A stretch of DNA of 64,000 nt. Source: Microvirga sp. ACRRW. Lineage in GTDB: Bacteria; Pseudomonadota; Alphaproteobacteria; Rhizobiales; Beijerinckiaceae. This document shows positions 45,935-55,485 of this stretch, piece by piece. The notes under the pieces were generated by a model. That model was not told the DNA's origin, made no database searches, and was given only the letters and a program-made list of their open reading frames with translations. The position numbers and the translations under genes were made by a program. The stretch spans positions 124,001 through 188,000 of the forward strand of contig NZ_JAKRNJ010000002.1 in assembly GCF_022346925.1 (NCBI RefSeq), in the 5' to 3' direction. The stretch's first letter is position 1. Each line of letters opens with the position of its first letter.

Positions 45935-47074
45935 ATGAGCTGGGATTTCAAGTTCGGCATCGAGGAAGAATACTTCGTCAATGATGCGGCCAAGCGGGAT
46001 GTGGCGCGGGGAAGAATCAAGGAGTTTTTCGCCTCCTGCCGCGAGCAGCTCTCGGACGACATCCAGCCCGAGATGCTGGAGCCGCAGATCGAGATCGCCA
46101 CCAAGCCGTCGGTCGATTTTACCGAGGCCCGTTCGCAGCTCACCAGCTTACGCTCATCGGTGGGCATGATCGCCCGCGACTACAACATGTCCATCATGGC
46201 CTCCGGAACGCATCCGCTCGCCGTCTGGTCGCGGGTTCGCCCGAATGCGCAGCCGCGCTACGGCAAGGTAATGCACGACCTGCAGATGCTCGGCAGCCGT
46301 ACGGTCCTGTGCGGTATGCACGTGCATGTGGAGGTGCCGGATCTCGCCGCGCGCGTGGACATCATGAACCGCATTCAGCCTTATCTCCCGCTGCTGCTTG
46401 CGCTTTCAACGTCGTCGCCGTTCTGGCAGGCGCAGCGCACGGGACTTCTCGGCTATCGGCTTGCTGCCTATCGCGAACTCCCGCGCACCGGCCTGCCGGA
46501 TCTGTTCGAGGGGCCTCAGGATTACCAGCGCTACATCGACACATTGGTCGCGGCCCGCGCCATCGAGAACTCGAGCTATGTGTGGTGGGTGATCCGTCCC
46601 TCGCTCAAGCATCCGACCCTTGAGCTGCGCGTGGCCGACAGCTGCACGCGGGTGGACGACACCATCGCGATCGCGGCGCTCTATCGCTGCCTCGTGCGCC
46701 GCCTGAGCCTGGACACCAAGCTCAATGCCGGACAGACCGGCGCGTCCCGCGCCATCAATGATGAGAATTGCTGGCGCGCCATGCGCTACGGCATCCACGG
46801 TAGTTTCGTGGACGAGAAGACCCGCAGCGCCAAGCCCGTGCGGGAGTTGCTCGACGAGGTTCTCGACATGATCGAGGGCGATGCCAAGGCGCTCGGCTGC
46901 GAGCGCGAGGTGGATCTTGCCCGCTGGATCGTGGCCCGCGGCACCAGCGCCGACCGGCAGCTCACCCTCTATACGGAGGCCGTCGGACGCGGTCTGTCGA
47001 GCCGGGATGCCCTCGCCGGCGTCGTCGACTGGCTTTCGGCCGAGACGGTCGGGGATCTGGTCGTCCGCCACTGA
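45935..47074 (+). CDS. YbdK-type carboxylate-amine ligase (GCS2 family)
   Basis: A 379-residue ATP-dependent ligase of the glutamate-cysteine ligase 2 family. The N-terminal GIEEEYFVND is the standard opening, with EMLEPQIEIATKP, GMHVHVEVPD and TLELRVADSCTRVDDTIA as metal and substrate segments. E. coli YbdK has weak glutamate-cysteine ligase activity; the true substrate is not settled. It lies between rsmE and gshA on the same strand, so two ligases of related fold are side by side. It may make gamma-glutamylcysteine or a different gamma-glutamyl compound. Confidence 0.9.
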   Translation: MSWDFKFGIEEEYFVNDAAKRDVARGRIKEFFASCREQLSDDIQPEMLEPQIEIATKPSVDFTEARSQLTSLRSSVGMIARDYNMSIMASGTHPLAVWSRVRPNAQPRYGKVMHDLQMLGSRTVLCGMHVHVEVPDLAARVDIMNRIQPYLPLLLALSTSSPFWQAQRTGLLGYRLAAYRELPRTGLPDLFEGPQDYQRYIDTLVAARAIENSSYVWWVIRPSLKHPTLELRVADSCTRVDDTIAIAALYRCLVRRLSLDTKLNAGQTGASRAINDENCWRAMRYGIHGSFVDEKTRSAKPVRELLDEVLDMIEGDAKALGCEREVDLARWIVARGTSADRQLTLYTEAVGRGLSSRDALAGVVDWLSAETVGDLVVRH

Positions 47075-47196
47075 GGCACCATATGCGGTCTCACATTTTG
47101 TGGGGCCGCCCCTCATTGCAGCTTGGCCTTAACACGCCTATCTAGTCCCGAACTGAGTCGGCGCGCCTTGAACGCGCTTATTGGATGAGGTGATGT

Positions 47197-48567
47197 ATGG
47201 CGCGGGACGTATCCGATACGACCCCCATTGGCGCGCGTTCCGAGCTTGTTGCGTGGATCGCTGAAGGTGAGAAGCCGCGCGAGGCGTGGCGGCTGGGCAC
47301 CGAGCACGAGAAGGTTCCTTTCTACAAGGCCGATACGACTCCCGTTCCCTATGACGGGGGCAAAGGCATTCGCGCGCTGCTCGAAGGCCTTCAGGATCGC
47401 ACGGGATGGTCTCCCATCATGGAGGACGACCATCCCATCGGCCTGTTCGACGAGAAGGGCGGCGGTGCGATTTCTCTTGAGCCAGGCGGGCAGTTCGAAC
47501 TCTCCGGCGCGCCGCTGAAGACGCTTCATGAGACGGCTCAAGAAACGGCGCAGCACATCGTCGATGTGAAGGCGGTCAGTGAGAAGCTCGGCATCGATTT
47601 CCTCACGCTCGGCATGAGCCCGTTATGGACGCGCGGGCAGACGCCTGTGATGCCGAAGAAGCGTTATGGCATCATGACGAGTTACATGCCGAAGGTCGGC
47701 ACGCTTGGTCTCGACATGATGTACCGCACGTCTACCGTGCAGGTGAACATGGACTATGCGTCCGAGGCCGACATGGTGAAGAAGCTTCGCGTGTCGCTGG
47801 CATTGCAGCCCATCGCCACCGCGATCTTCGCCAACTCGCCCTTCACAGACGGCAAGCCCAACGGCTTCCTGTCCATGCGCTCCAACATCTGGCTGGACAC
47901 GGACAAGAACCGCACGGGCATGATGGCTTTCGCCTTCGAAGATGGGTTCGGTTACGAGCGCTACGTGGATTGGGCGCTCGACGTGCCGATGTATTTCGTC
48001 AAGCGCGACGAAACTTATCATAATGTCGCCGGCGCATCGTTCCGCGATCTTCTCGCCGGCAAGCTCGCGCAATTGCCGGGTGAGCGCGCCGTGCGCTCCG
48101 ACTGGGCGAACCACGTTTCCACGCTGTTTCCGGAAGTGCGCCTGAAGCGCTATCTCGAAATGCGCGGTGCGGATGTAGGCAACATTGAGCACATCGTGGC
48201 GCTTTCCGCGTTCTGGACCGGATTGCTTTACGACGAGACGGCCCTGGATGGCGCATGGGAGCTGGTGAAAGGCTGGAGTGCCGTTGAGCGCGAGCAATTG
48301 CGCGCCGATGTGCCGAAACTCGCCTTGAAGGCGACGATTGCGGGACGCTCCGCGCAGGATGTCGCGCGCGATGCTCTAGCCTTGTCGCGCGAAGGCCTCA
48401 AGCGCCGCGCTTATCATGATGGGGCAGGGCAGGACGAGGCGAAGCATCTCGTTTACGCCGAGGAGATCGTCTCCTCGGGCCGTACGCAAGCCGAGCGGCT
48501 GCTGGAGCGCTATCATGGCGGCTGGGGCGGTTCGGTCCTGCCCGCCTTTGCGGAATGCGTATTTTAA
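47197..48567 (+). CDS. gshA: Glutamate--cysteine ligase, plant/alphaproteobacterial type
   Basis: A 456-residue enzyme that makes gamma-glutamylcysteine, the first step of glutathione synthesis. It resembles the plant-type family: GTEHEKVPFY, SLEPGGQFELSGAPLKTLHET, MTSYMPKVGTLG, RTSTVQVNMDYASE and FANSPFTDGKPNG. Cysteines forming the plant regulatory disulfide are not evident. The start ATG at 47197 is preceded by TGAGGTGATGT. It is separated by 122 bases from the YbdK-type gene. gshB is not in the window. Confidence 0.94.
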   Translation: MARDVSDTTPIGARSELVAWIAEGEKPREAWRLGTEHEKVPFYKADTTPVPYDGGKGIRALLEGLQDRTGWSPIMEDDHPIGLFDEKGGGAISLEPGGQFELSGAPLKTLHETAQETAQHIVDVKAVSEKLGIDFLTLGMSPLWTRGQTPVMPKKRYGIMTSYMPKVGTLGLDMMYRTSTVQVNMDYASEADMVKKLRVSLALQPIATAIFANSPFTDGKPNGFLSMRSNIWLDTDKNRTGMMAFAFEDGFGYERYVDWALDVPMYFVKRDETYHNVAGASFRDLLAGKLAQLPGERAVRSDWANHVSTLFPEVRLKRYLEMRGADVGNIEHIVALSAFWTGLLYDETALDGAWELVKGWSAVEREQLRADVPKLALKATIAGRSAQDVARDALALSREGLKRRAYHDGAGQDEAKHLVYAEEIVSSGRTQAERLLERYHGGWGGSVLPAFAECVF

Positions 48568-48842
48568 GGTCAGCGATTCCAAGGCTTTTTTGGTGCTGAC
48601 ATGAGATGGAGCGGTACTCCTGGCCGCTCCCCAAATCTGCGTGTCCTGAGAGCAGGGGCCGCCTGGGCCTCAATGGGCTAGGCATTTGCCGGGATTCTGT
48701 TGAAAAGAAAGGCTTTTCTCTGCGGGTGAGAAAAGTCTTTTGTTTTTGCAATATTATAAAGTTATATAGATTAATCGCAACGTAAGATGAAGCATTTCCA
48801 GATTTCGGCTTCATCGAGAAAATGCCCGCCAGGAGGCCGACA
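48568..48842 (+). other. AT-rich intergenic region upstream of RTX gene
   Basis: Between gshA and the RTX gene. Around 48725-48780 the sequence is strikingly AT-rich (TTTGTTTTTGCAATATT, TATAAAGTTATATAGATTAA) against a GC-rich background, which suits a promoter or a nucleoid-protein binding site. GCAACGTAAGAT at 48777-48788 resembles the ACGTT-type motif found before two other RTX genes. The RBS AGGAGG lies before the ATG at 48843. Confidence 0.45.
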
Positions 48843-51302
48843 ATGACTGCAGGGACCATCGGTGGTTTGACGCAAAACATTATCAGGGTTCCTGATCAGG
48901 ATGTCGCCATCGCTCCAGGCGCAACGATCCCGGATGGAGATCGCTCGTTTAAACGTCTCATCGTCTCTCTCGACACAGGTCGAGCGAACGAAATGCTGAC
49001 GATCAAGACGGATACGGGAGAAGTTCAAGTCGCAAGCGACGGCAGCGTCATCATCCGCGATGCCACCGGCGATACGAATATCGGATCCATCACATACCGA
49101 GACTTCGGTTATATCGAGTTTGAATTCAACACGCTCGCAAAAGCCAGCCACATCCAGACGCTGCTCCGCGCTCTCATGTACAATGATGCCTTCGGAGAAG
49201 ACGGGTTCACTCTTGGAAGCGCCATTGCCATCTTGTTGGAAGACGAGGATACGCTCTTCAACGGTTATCTCTGGGTGAGCGATCAGGTGACCGGCACGGA
49301 TGCGGCTGACGCGTTCGAGACCGACGAGCGGCGGCTCTCTGCCGACGACGTCATCGATGGCGGAGATGGTGACGATACCCTGCAATTGGTCGGCGGCGGC
49401 GATTTCTACATCAATGAAATGGTCCGCTTCGTCAGCGTGGAGACCATTCAGGGCACGGCCGCCAACGACAGGATCTATATCGACGGGTCCCAACTTGCGG
49501 GCGTCAGGAAAATCGCAGGCGGCGGTGGAACAAACGATAGACTGTTCTTGTCTGGCGCGGGCATCGATCTCACCAATGTGGATATTTCAGGTTTCAAGGA
49601 GATCCAGATTCAGGACGCTCGTGGGTCTGTCCTGAAGGTCGACGATGTCGATACCGCAATGCTCGTGACGAGCTACTATTCGGATAGCGATACTATTGAA
49701 CTCACAAGCGGCACCCTGACGGATGCGCAGCGGCTTCAATTGCACCGCCAGGGCTTCGAGACGGTCATCGCGAAGGACGCAACTGGTGATACGATTACGA
49801 CAATTCACGACGCGCCGGAAATCGCGGCTTTTGGAGAGGCGAAAGTCACCACGGTCGTTGGTGTTGCCACTTTCCTCGACGTCGGCCGTGACTCCGTGCT
49901 GACGGTCGACAGCGGTCTTTTGCGCCATATGAGTGTCAGGGCCGGGGGCGGTTCGACCCTATCCGCGGATGATAAGATCAATATCGATCTCGCGAGCGGA
50001 ATCAGCCTTGCCGCAGGGACTGAGTATCCGGACCAGCGTTTCGTGCTCGTCGATGGCATCAAGATCGGCGAAGTGTATGGATTAGGCAGTCCCCTCGCGA
50101 GCTTCGAGTTCAATGGGGATGCGACGACAGCGCGCGTTCAAAAGCTCATTCGCGCTTTGACATACACCAATGGCTCGGCGCACGGCGGTGGCGACCCGCG
50201 CAAGGTTTCGATCACCTTGACGGATGTCGCACACAGGGAAGTCGAATTCTCTGCGAATGTCGAAGTCCTGCCGAACGACGCTCCCACCAATCCCGCTCTT
50301 GCTGGCATGTCCGTTCTCGAGAACGCGGCCACCGGCACGAAGATCGGCGACCTGTCGGCCACCGATGCGGCACTTGATACCCTGACCTACGAGATTCAGC
50401 GGTCTGATGGGACGTGGGGCACGACGGACGGGCGCTTCGTGATCGAGGGCACGCAGCTGAAGGTCGCCAACGGCCTGCTGCTCGACCATGAGCAGGCCAA
50501 GACGCACGCTGTCACTATCCGCGTCACCGACCAGGCCGGCCTGAGCAGCCAGAAGACCTTCACCGTCGCCGTCGACGACGTGAACCCGGAGAACGTCACC
50601 GGCTCGGCCGGCAACGACGTGATTTACGGCGGCGCAGGCAACGACACGCTCGATGGCGGATCGGGCAACGATGAGCTCAACGGGGGCAAGGGCCGGGACC
50701 GGATGATCGGCGGGGCCGGGAATGACATCTACCATGTCGACACCAAGGGCGACGTGATCGTCGAGGCCAAGAACGGCGGCACGGATCTGGTCTATTCCGC
50801 GATCAGCTACACGCTCGGCGCGACCCTGGAGCACCTGGTCGGCACCGGCAAGGGGGCACTCAGCTTGACCGGCAACAGCCTGGCCAACGGCATCCTCGGC
50901 AACAATGCCAAGAACACGATCAAGGGCGGCGCGGGGAACGACACCGTCAACGGCGGCGGCGGCAACGACGTGCTCTATGGCGGCTCGGGCAAGGACGTGT
51001 TCGCGTTCAACACGAAGCCGAACGCCCGGACCAACAAGGATGTGATCAAGGACTGGAATCCGAAGGACGACGTGATCCATCTCGAGAACCAGGTGTTCAC
51101 GGCACTCAAGGCCGGCAAGCTGGCCAAGGGCTCGTTCGTGCTCGGCGCCAAGGCCAAGGACAAGACCGATTTCGTCGGCTACAACAAGACGACGGGCGAC
51201 CTGTGGTACGATGCCAACGGCAGCGGCAAGGGCGGCCAGGTGGTGTTCGCCAATATCGGCCGGAACAAGAAGATCGCCCACGACGACTTCTTCGCCATCT
51301 GA
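48843..51302 (+). CDS. RTX-tailed secreted protein with cadherin-like domain
   Basis: An 819-residue product. Residues 1 to about 480 form a large beta-rich region without a recognised fold; it includes early RTX-like Asp/Gly stretches (VIDGGDGDDTLQLVGGG). A cadherin-like domain (APTNPALAGMSVLENAATG ... LLLDHEQAKTHAVTI) comes next, then RTX nonapeptides (GGAGNDTLDGGSGNDELNGG) and the secretion module ending DFFAI. Start 48843 has AGGAGGCCGACA just upstream. The 3' third looks more GC-rich than the 5' part, and its last 130 bases closely match the RTX gene at 60.2 kb. Confidence 0.9.
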   Translation: MTAGTIGGLTQNIIRVPDQDVAIAPGATIPDGDRSFKRLIVSLDTGRANEMLTIKTDTGEVQVASDGSVIIRDATGDTNIGSITYRDFGYIEFEFNTLAKASHIQTLLRALMYNDAFGEDGFTLGSAIAILLEDEDTLFNGYLWVSDQVTGTDAADAFETDERRLSADDVIDGGDGDDTLQLVGGGDFYINEMVRFVSVETIQGTAANDRIYIDGSQLAGVRKIAGGGGTNDRLFLSGAGIDLTNVDISGFKEIQIQDARGSVLKVDDVDTAMLVTSYYSDSDTIELTSGTLTDAQRLQLHRQGFETVIAKDATGDTITTIHDAPEIAAFGEAKVTTVVGVATFLDVGRDSVLTVDSGLLRHMSVRAGGGSTLSADDKINIDLASGISLAAGTEYPDQRFVLVDGIKIGEVYGLGSPLASFEFNGDATTARVQKLIRALTYTNGSAHGGGDPRKVSITLTDVAHREVEFSANVEVLPNDAPTNPALAGMSVLENAATGTKIGDLSATDAALDTLTYEIQRSDGTWGTTDGRFVIEGTQLKVANGLLLDHEQAKTHAVTIRVTDQAGLSSQKTFTVAVDDVNPENVTGSAGNDVIYGGAGNDTLDGGSGNDELNGGKGRDRMIGGAGNDIYHVDTKGDVIVEAKNGGTDLVYSAISYTLGATLEHLVGTGKGALSLTGNSLANGILGNNAKNTIKGGAGNDTVNGGGGNDVLYGGSGKDVFAFNTKPNARTNKDVIKDWNPKDDVIHLENQVFTALKAGKLAKGSFVLGAKAKDKTDFVGYNKTTGDLWYDANGSGKGGQVVFANIGRNKKIAHDDFFAI

Positions 51303-51326
51303 CCTAAAGTCATACTCCCATAATGG

Positions 51327-51359
51327 AAAGCCGCGGCAGCCATGTTGCCGCGGCTTTTT
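51327..51359. terminator. Bidirectional intrinsic terminator
   Basis: AAAGCCGCGGCA (51327-51338) pairs perfectly with TGCCGCGGCTTT (51346-51357), followed by more T. It lies 25 bases after the RTX gene stop and 4 bases before the convergent aldo/keto reductase stop, so it can end both transcripts. Confidence 0.92.
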
Positions 51360-51362
51360 CTT

Positions 51363-52343
51363 TCAACGCCCGACTGTCTGCATGCCTGCAGCTGCATAGC
51401 GGGTTCCAGCGGCAGCACCGGGCGGGATGATGCTGTCGATCCGCTCCAGGTCCGCCTTCGTCAGGGCAACGTCGAGGGCGCCGACATTCTCTTCCAGATA
51501 TTTGCGGCGTTTCGTGCCTGGAATCGGCACAATGTCGTCTCCCTGCGCCAGCACCCAGGCGAGTGCGAGCTGTGCGGGCGTGCAGCTCTTCTCGCGCGCC
51601 ATGATTTCAATCTCCCGCACGAGATCGAGGTTCTTCTGGAAGTTCTCGCCCTGAAAGCGCGGGGCGGAGCGGCGGAAATCATCCTGATCGAGATCGTCGA
51701 TGCTTTTGATCTGACCGGTGAGAAAGCCGCGACTAAGTGGCGAATAGGACACGAAGCCGATGCCGAGATCGCGCACGACACCAAGAATTTCATCTTCTGG
51801 ATCGCGGCTCCAGAGGGAATATTCCGTTTGCAGCGCCGTAATGGGATGAACGGTGTGTGCGCGGCGAATGGTTTGGGGAGCGGCCTCGGACAAACCGAGA
51901 TAGCGCACCTTTCCCTCACGCACGAGATCGGCCATGGCGCCAACGGTGTCCTCGATGGGCGTGTCGGGATCGACGCGGTGCTGGTAATAGAGATCGATCA
52001 CATCGACCTTCAGGCGCCGGAGGCTCGCCTCGCAGGCTTGGCGCACATAATCCGGTTTGCCGCTGATGCCGAGGCGCTCTCCGTTGGGGCCACGCACATT
52101 GCCGAACTTGGTGGCAAGCACCACCTTAGCGCGCCGATCCGAGATCGCGCGACCCACGAGTTCCTCGTTGTGGCCGGTGCCGTACATGTCGGCTGTGTCG
52201 AGAAAGGTGACGCCGAGTTCGATGGCGCGATGAATCGTGGCGATGGATTCCGCCTCGTCCCGCCCGCCATAGAATTCCGACATTCCCATGCAGCCGAGGC
52301 CAAGGGCCGAGACCTTCAATTGTCCGAGCTGACGTGTCTGCAT
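51363..52343 (-). CDS. Aldo/keto reductase
   Basis: A 326-residue aldo/keto reductase of the AKR13-like type. Catalytic Asp and Tyr are in [15 protein letters not shown], the Lys in [14 protein letters not shown], and the His in [18 protein letters not shown]. The C-terminal cofactor segment is [17 protein letters not shown]. The start at 52343 gives [20 protein letters not shown] and has CTGGAGATACCGC upstream; longer in-frame extensions lack family similarity. Substrate unknown; such enzymes reduce small aldehydes and ketones. It is distinct from the Gpr-like reductase at 17.6 kb. Confidence 0.9.
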   Translation of the reverse strand: MQTRQLGQLKVSALGLGCMGMSEFYGGRDEAESIATIHRAIELGVTFLDTADMYGTGHNEELVGRAISDRRAKVVLATKFGNVRGPNGERLGISGKPDYVRQACEASLRRLKVDVIDLYYQHRVDPDTPIEDTVGAMADLVREGKVRYLGLSEAAPQTIRRAHTVHPITALQTEYSLWSRDPEDEILGVVRDLGIGFVSYSPLSRGFLTGQIKSIDDLDQDDFRRSAPRFQGENFQKNLDLVREIEIMAREKSCTPAQLALAWVLAQGDDIVPIPGTKRRKYLEENVGALDVALTKADLERIDSIIPPGAAAGTRYAAAGMQTVGR

Positions 52344-52471
52344 GCGGTATCTCCAGAGATGAGGAAGCCATCTGCACGGCGCGATCAAGGGCGATCCGTG
52401 GAGCGTCTCATCAACTGCTCCCGAGGCCGCTCGTTTCAAGGCACCACTTCGAGAAAGGCGAAACGTCGCGC

Positions 52472-53257
52472 TTAAGGGCCAGCTGAAGCGGAGCGGTTGA
52501 ACAGAAGAGCCTGCGGATTGCGCTGCATTGTTTCTTCCGTGCAGTTTTCTGCCCCCACATTTCCTGCAAGTCTCGGATAACGGGCTGCGAGTTCGTCGAG
52601 CGTCACGTTCCCTGCAATGCGCGGACGCGTGACACACAAGGCTCCGTTCTCGCCCCAAGCCGCTTCAAAGGGCATAGGACTTTCCTTCTCCGCCTCCCGG
52701 ATGCCATGACGGTCGTAAATGTCGATGAGCGTTCCGTCCCGTGTCGAGGGACGGCTGTCTCCGCCATAATCCGCACGGATGGCATGGATGCAGGCCCGAT
52801 GCAGTGCGCGCATCGGCACGTCGCTCCGCTCGTCCCAGGGGCGATAGCCCATGAGAATGCATTTCCCCTCTGCGCCGCTGGTGCATGTGAGATCGAAACC
52901 GCCTTGCCGTGGCATGGGGAAGCCGAGCTGTCTTCCGCGCGCATCGGCCTGACAGATATTGTGAAGCGTTTTCGTGGCGGGATCTTCGATAAGCAGGCGG
53001 TAAAGCACGATGCCCTGGCCGTCCCTCGATAGCTCCTCCATGACCGCGTCGATAAGGACCGGCTGTTCATGCGCGCCGTTATTCAGGACGATGCGATGGC
53101 CCACGAGAGCGTTTTTCTCCAGCACCCGTCCATCGTCGAGACGCAACTTGAACTCGCCTCCCGTCACCTCAAGACGGCCACTCAAGGCGAAGGCCGCGGA
53201 TGACATGCACAGAGCCGACAGGGCACAGACAACGATGCCGTAAAATCTAAGTCTCAT
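52472..53257 (-). CDS. Exported ADYC-domain-like protein
   Basis: A 261-residue protein with a Sec signal peptide ([20 protein letters not shown] ... AFA before LSGRL). The mature part has [35 protein letters not shown] and [21 protein letters not shown] followed by IDIYD. This matches what I recall of the ADYC domain, whose name comes from an ADYC motif; here the cysteine is glycine (ADYG). Six or more cysteines suggest disulfides. It lies 46 bases downstream of a small gene of NGLAF repeats, and the two probably form an operon. The function of the domain is unknown. Confidence 0.75.
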   Translation of the reverse strand: MRLRFYGIVVCALSALCMSSAAFALSGRLEVTGGEFKLRLDDGRVLEKNALVGHRIVLNNGAHEQPVLIDAVMEELSRDGQGIVLYRLLIEDPATKTLHNICQADARGRQLGFPMPRQGGFDLTCTSGAEGKCILMGYRPWDERSDVPMRALHRACIHAIRADYGGDSRPSTRDGTLIDIYDRHGIREAEKESPMPFEAAWGENGALCVTRPRIAGNVTLDELAARYPRLAGNVGAENCTEETMQRNPQALLFNRSASAGP

Positions 53258-53303
53258 GACGGAGAAGCAGGCCCTCGCTTCTTCATGAGGACCTGCTGCT
53301 TTC

Positions 53304-53561
53304 TCACTTCAGCGAGACGCGCTCGCCATCCTTCAGGATGACAGTAGTTGCCTGAAGGGCTGGCGCAGAGCGCAGCTCTTCTGCAACGCCGTCGGTCGCG
53401 ATGCCATTGAAGGCGAGACCGTTGAAGGCCAATCCGTTGAATGCGAGGCCATTAAACGCCAGGCCATTGAAGGCGAGGCCGTTCTGCGTTTCGAGAGCTT
53501 GGGCTCCCGAGGCGAAGAGCAGGGTCGTTCCGACAGCAGCAGCAAAGGCAATCTTGAGCAT
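53304..53561 (-). CDS. Tiny exported protein with NGLAF pentapeptide repeats
   Basis: An 85-residue protein. A Sec signal peptide (MLKIAFAAAVGTTLLFASG, then AQA) is followed by five NGLAF units and a final NGIAT-like unit, then a short tail ending ILKDGERVSLK. The repeats are almost identical in protein but use different codons (AAC/AAT, CTC/CTG/TTG, GCC/GCG/GCA), so the peptide is being conserved. The phase L-A-F-N-G resembles right-handed quadrilateral pentapeptide-repeat helices. Start 53561 has CTTGAGGGTG upstream. It is the first gene before the ADYC-like protein. Confidence 0.78.
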   Translation of the reverse strand: MLKIAFAAAVGTTLLFASGAQALETQNGLAFNGLAFNGLAFNGLAFNGLAFNGIATDGVAEELRSAPALQATTVILKDGERVSLK

Positions 53562-53681
53562 TTGTTTCACCCTCAAGCCCCCGAATATACTTTTGCGTCA
53601 GCCTTGAGTGGCTCTTTTGAAATATTATTTAGTTGCAATTGTTTTTCGTCAAGACTGCCGAGCTTATTTTCCTGAATAGGG

Positions 53682-54860
53682 TCAGGCCGCCTGGCCTGCG
53701 CACCAGCCGGACGACCAGGCCCACTGGAAATTGTAGCCGCCGAGCCAGCCGGTCACGTCCACGACCTCGCCGATCATGTAGAGGCCAGGCACGGATTTCA
53801 CTTCCATTGTCTTAGAGTCGAGCTCGCGGGTATCGACGCCGCCCAGGGTTACTTCCGCGGTTCGGTAGCCTTCCGATCCCGCCGGTTTGAAGCGCCATTG
53901 GTTCACCGCCTCGTCGATACGCCGCAGATGCTTGTCGGAATAATCGGCGAGGTTCGCCGGCCCCTTCTCCGTTTCAGCGATCAGCTGAGCGAGGCGCTTG
54001 GGAAGAAATGTCGAGAGAGCGGTCTGCAAAGCTTGCCTGCCGTTTTGCGAACGAGCTTTGCGTAATTCCTCGAAAAGATTCACGCCCGGCAGCATGGAGA
54101 GTGTGATCTCCGCGCCCTCGCACCAATAGGATGAGATCTGCAAAATCGACGGGCCGCTCAAGCCGCGATGAGTGAACAGCATCGCCTCAGCGAATTTCGT
54201 CTTGCCGCAGGCGGCTATCGCATCGACGGAGATTCCGGCCAAGGGTGAAAGCCGCTCCAGCATCGTCGGCTCCAGAGTGAGCGGAACGAGCGCCGGACGC
54301 GTCTCGACGATGTTCAGGCCGAATTGCTGCGCGAGGTCATAACCGAAACCGGTGGCCCCCATCTTCGGAATGGACTTGCCACCCGATGCAACGACGAGCG
54401 AGTGGCATTGCAAGGCACCGTTCGAGAGCGCGAGACGAAAGCCGTCATCCGTTTTCTCTACCTGCGTCACGGATGTCTGCAACCGCAGCTCGACCCCTGC
54501 CTGCTTCATCTCGTTGAGCAGCAGATCCACGACCTGCCGTGAAGAGCCGTCGCAGAACAATTGGCCGAGCGTCTTTTCGTGATAGGCGATGCCGTAACGC
54601 TCCACGAGAGCGATGAAGTCCCGTTGCGTGTAGCGCCGCAGGGCTGAGATGCAGAAGCTCGGGTTCTGCGAGATGTAATTGGCGGGCGCAGCGTTGAGAT
54701 TGGTGAAGTTGCACCGTCCGCCCCCGGAGATGCGGATCTTCTCACCTGGTTTATCGGCATGGTCGATGATCAGCACGGAGCGTCCGCGCTTTCCGGCTTC
54801 GGCCGCGCACATCATGCCGGCGGCACCGGCGCCGATCACCACAACGTCGAACTGTTCCAA
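53682..54860 (-). CDS. HI0933/YhiN-type FAD-dependent oxidoreductase
   Basis: A flavoprotein of 392 residues from the TTG at 54860 (an upstream TTG at 54887 would give 401). The N-terminal FAD Rossmann motif is VVVIGAGAAGMMCAAEAG, followed by IRISGGGRCNFTN, a hallmark of this family. The C-terminal part has GEVVDVTGWLGGYNFQWAWSSG. Members are called NAD(P)/FAD-dependent oxidoreductases or BaiN-like; the substrate is not known. No ATG fits the family start, so a TTG start is preferred. Transcribed leftward, divergent from the YqaA-like gene. Confidence 0.88.
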   Translation of the reverse strand: MEQFDVVVIGAGAAGMMCAAEAGKRGRSVLIIDHADKPGEKIRISGGGRCNFTNLNAAPANYISQNPSFCISALRRYTQRDFIALVERYGIAYHEKTLGQLFCDGSSRQVVDLLLNEMKQAGVELRLQTSVTQVEKTDDGFRLALSNGALQCHSLVVASGGKSIPKMGATGFGYDLAQQFGLNIVETRPALVPLTLEPTMLERLSPLAGISVDAIAACGKTKFAEAMLFTHRGLSGPSILQISSYWCEGAEITLSMLPGVNLFEELRKARSQNGRQALQTALSTFLPKRLAQLIAETEKGPANLADYSDKHLRRIDEAVNQWRFKPAGSEGYRTAEVTLGGVDTRELDSKTMEVKSVPGLYMIGEVVDVTGWLGGYNFQWAWSSGWCAGQAA

Positions 54861-55047
54861 GAGGCTTATCCTGAAGAGGTTCCGCAACTAAAAGGCAGGC
54901 TTGAGCAGGCTGCGGCCCGTTGGTAGAGCACGATCCCTATGCAGCGCAAGCTGAACCGGAGGTTGGGCTTTTTCGCGCCGAAGCCGGGTTTGGGGCGTTA
55001 ATGGAAGCATGGTAAGGCGGAAAGCCCGCAATGCCTCCCTGGATTTC

Positions 55048-55485
55048 ATGCCGCATCTCGCCGAATACAGCGCTCTTTTCGCCGCAGCCTTTCTCTCGGC
55101 CACGATCTTTCCGTTTCAGTCGGAAGCGGTGCTCTTCGGCATGCTGCTGGCCGATCGCCACGCTTGGTGGATGCTGATACTCATAGCGAGCATCGGCAAC
55201 ATTCTCGGCTCTGTCGTGAACTGGTTCCTGGGGCGTTTCTTTACCCGCTTCGAAGGCCGGCGGTGGTTTCCGGTCAAACGCGAGCAGATGGCCAAGGCGG
55301 AAGGCTGGTATCACCGCTATGGCCGCTGGACACTGCTGCTCAGCTGGATGCCGGTGATCGGCGACCCGCTCACCATCGTGGCGGGCGTGCTGCGCGAGCC
55401 TTTACCTATCTTCATCCTGCTTGTAGCGCTCGCCAAGACAGGCCGCTATCTCGCCGTGGGGGCCTTGAGCCTGGGCTGGATTTAG
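55048..55485 (+). CDS. YqaA-like inner membrane protein (DedA/SNARE-associated superfamily)
   Basis: A 145-residue membrane protein from the ATG at 55048; an in-frame ATG at 55009 would add 13 charged residues. It shows YqaA features: SATIFPFQSEAVLFGMLL, ASIGNILGSVVNWFLGRFF and WMPVIGDPLTIVAGVLREP, the last being the conserved Gly/Asp/Pro loop. Three to four hydrophobic spans are visible. The superfamily includes lipid scramblases and transporters, but no substrate is known for this one. Its 3' end overlaps the convergent small gene by a few bases. Confidence 0.82.
   Translation: MPHLAEYSALFAAAFLSATIFPFQSEAVLFGMLLADRHAWWMLILIASIGNILGSVVNWFLGRFFTRFEGRRWFPVKREQMAKAEGWYHRYGRWTLLLSWMPVIGDPLTIVAGVLREPLPIFILLVALAKTGRYLAVGALSLGWI

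Noticed and set aside
52344..52658. N-terminal extension of the aldo/keto reductase at 51.4 kb
   Set aside because: The extension lacks family similarity and overlaps the exported ADYC-like gene; the start at 52343 has a good ribosome binding site.
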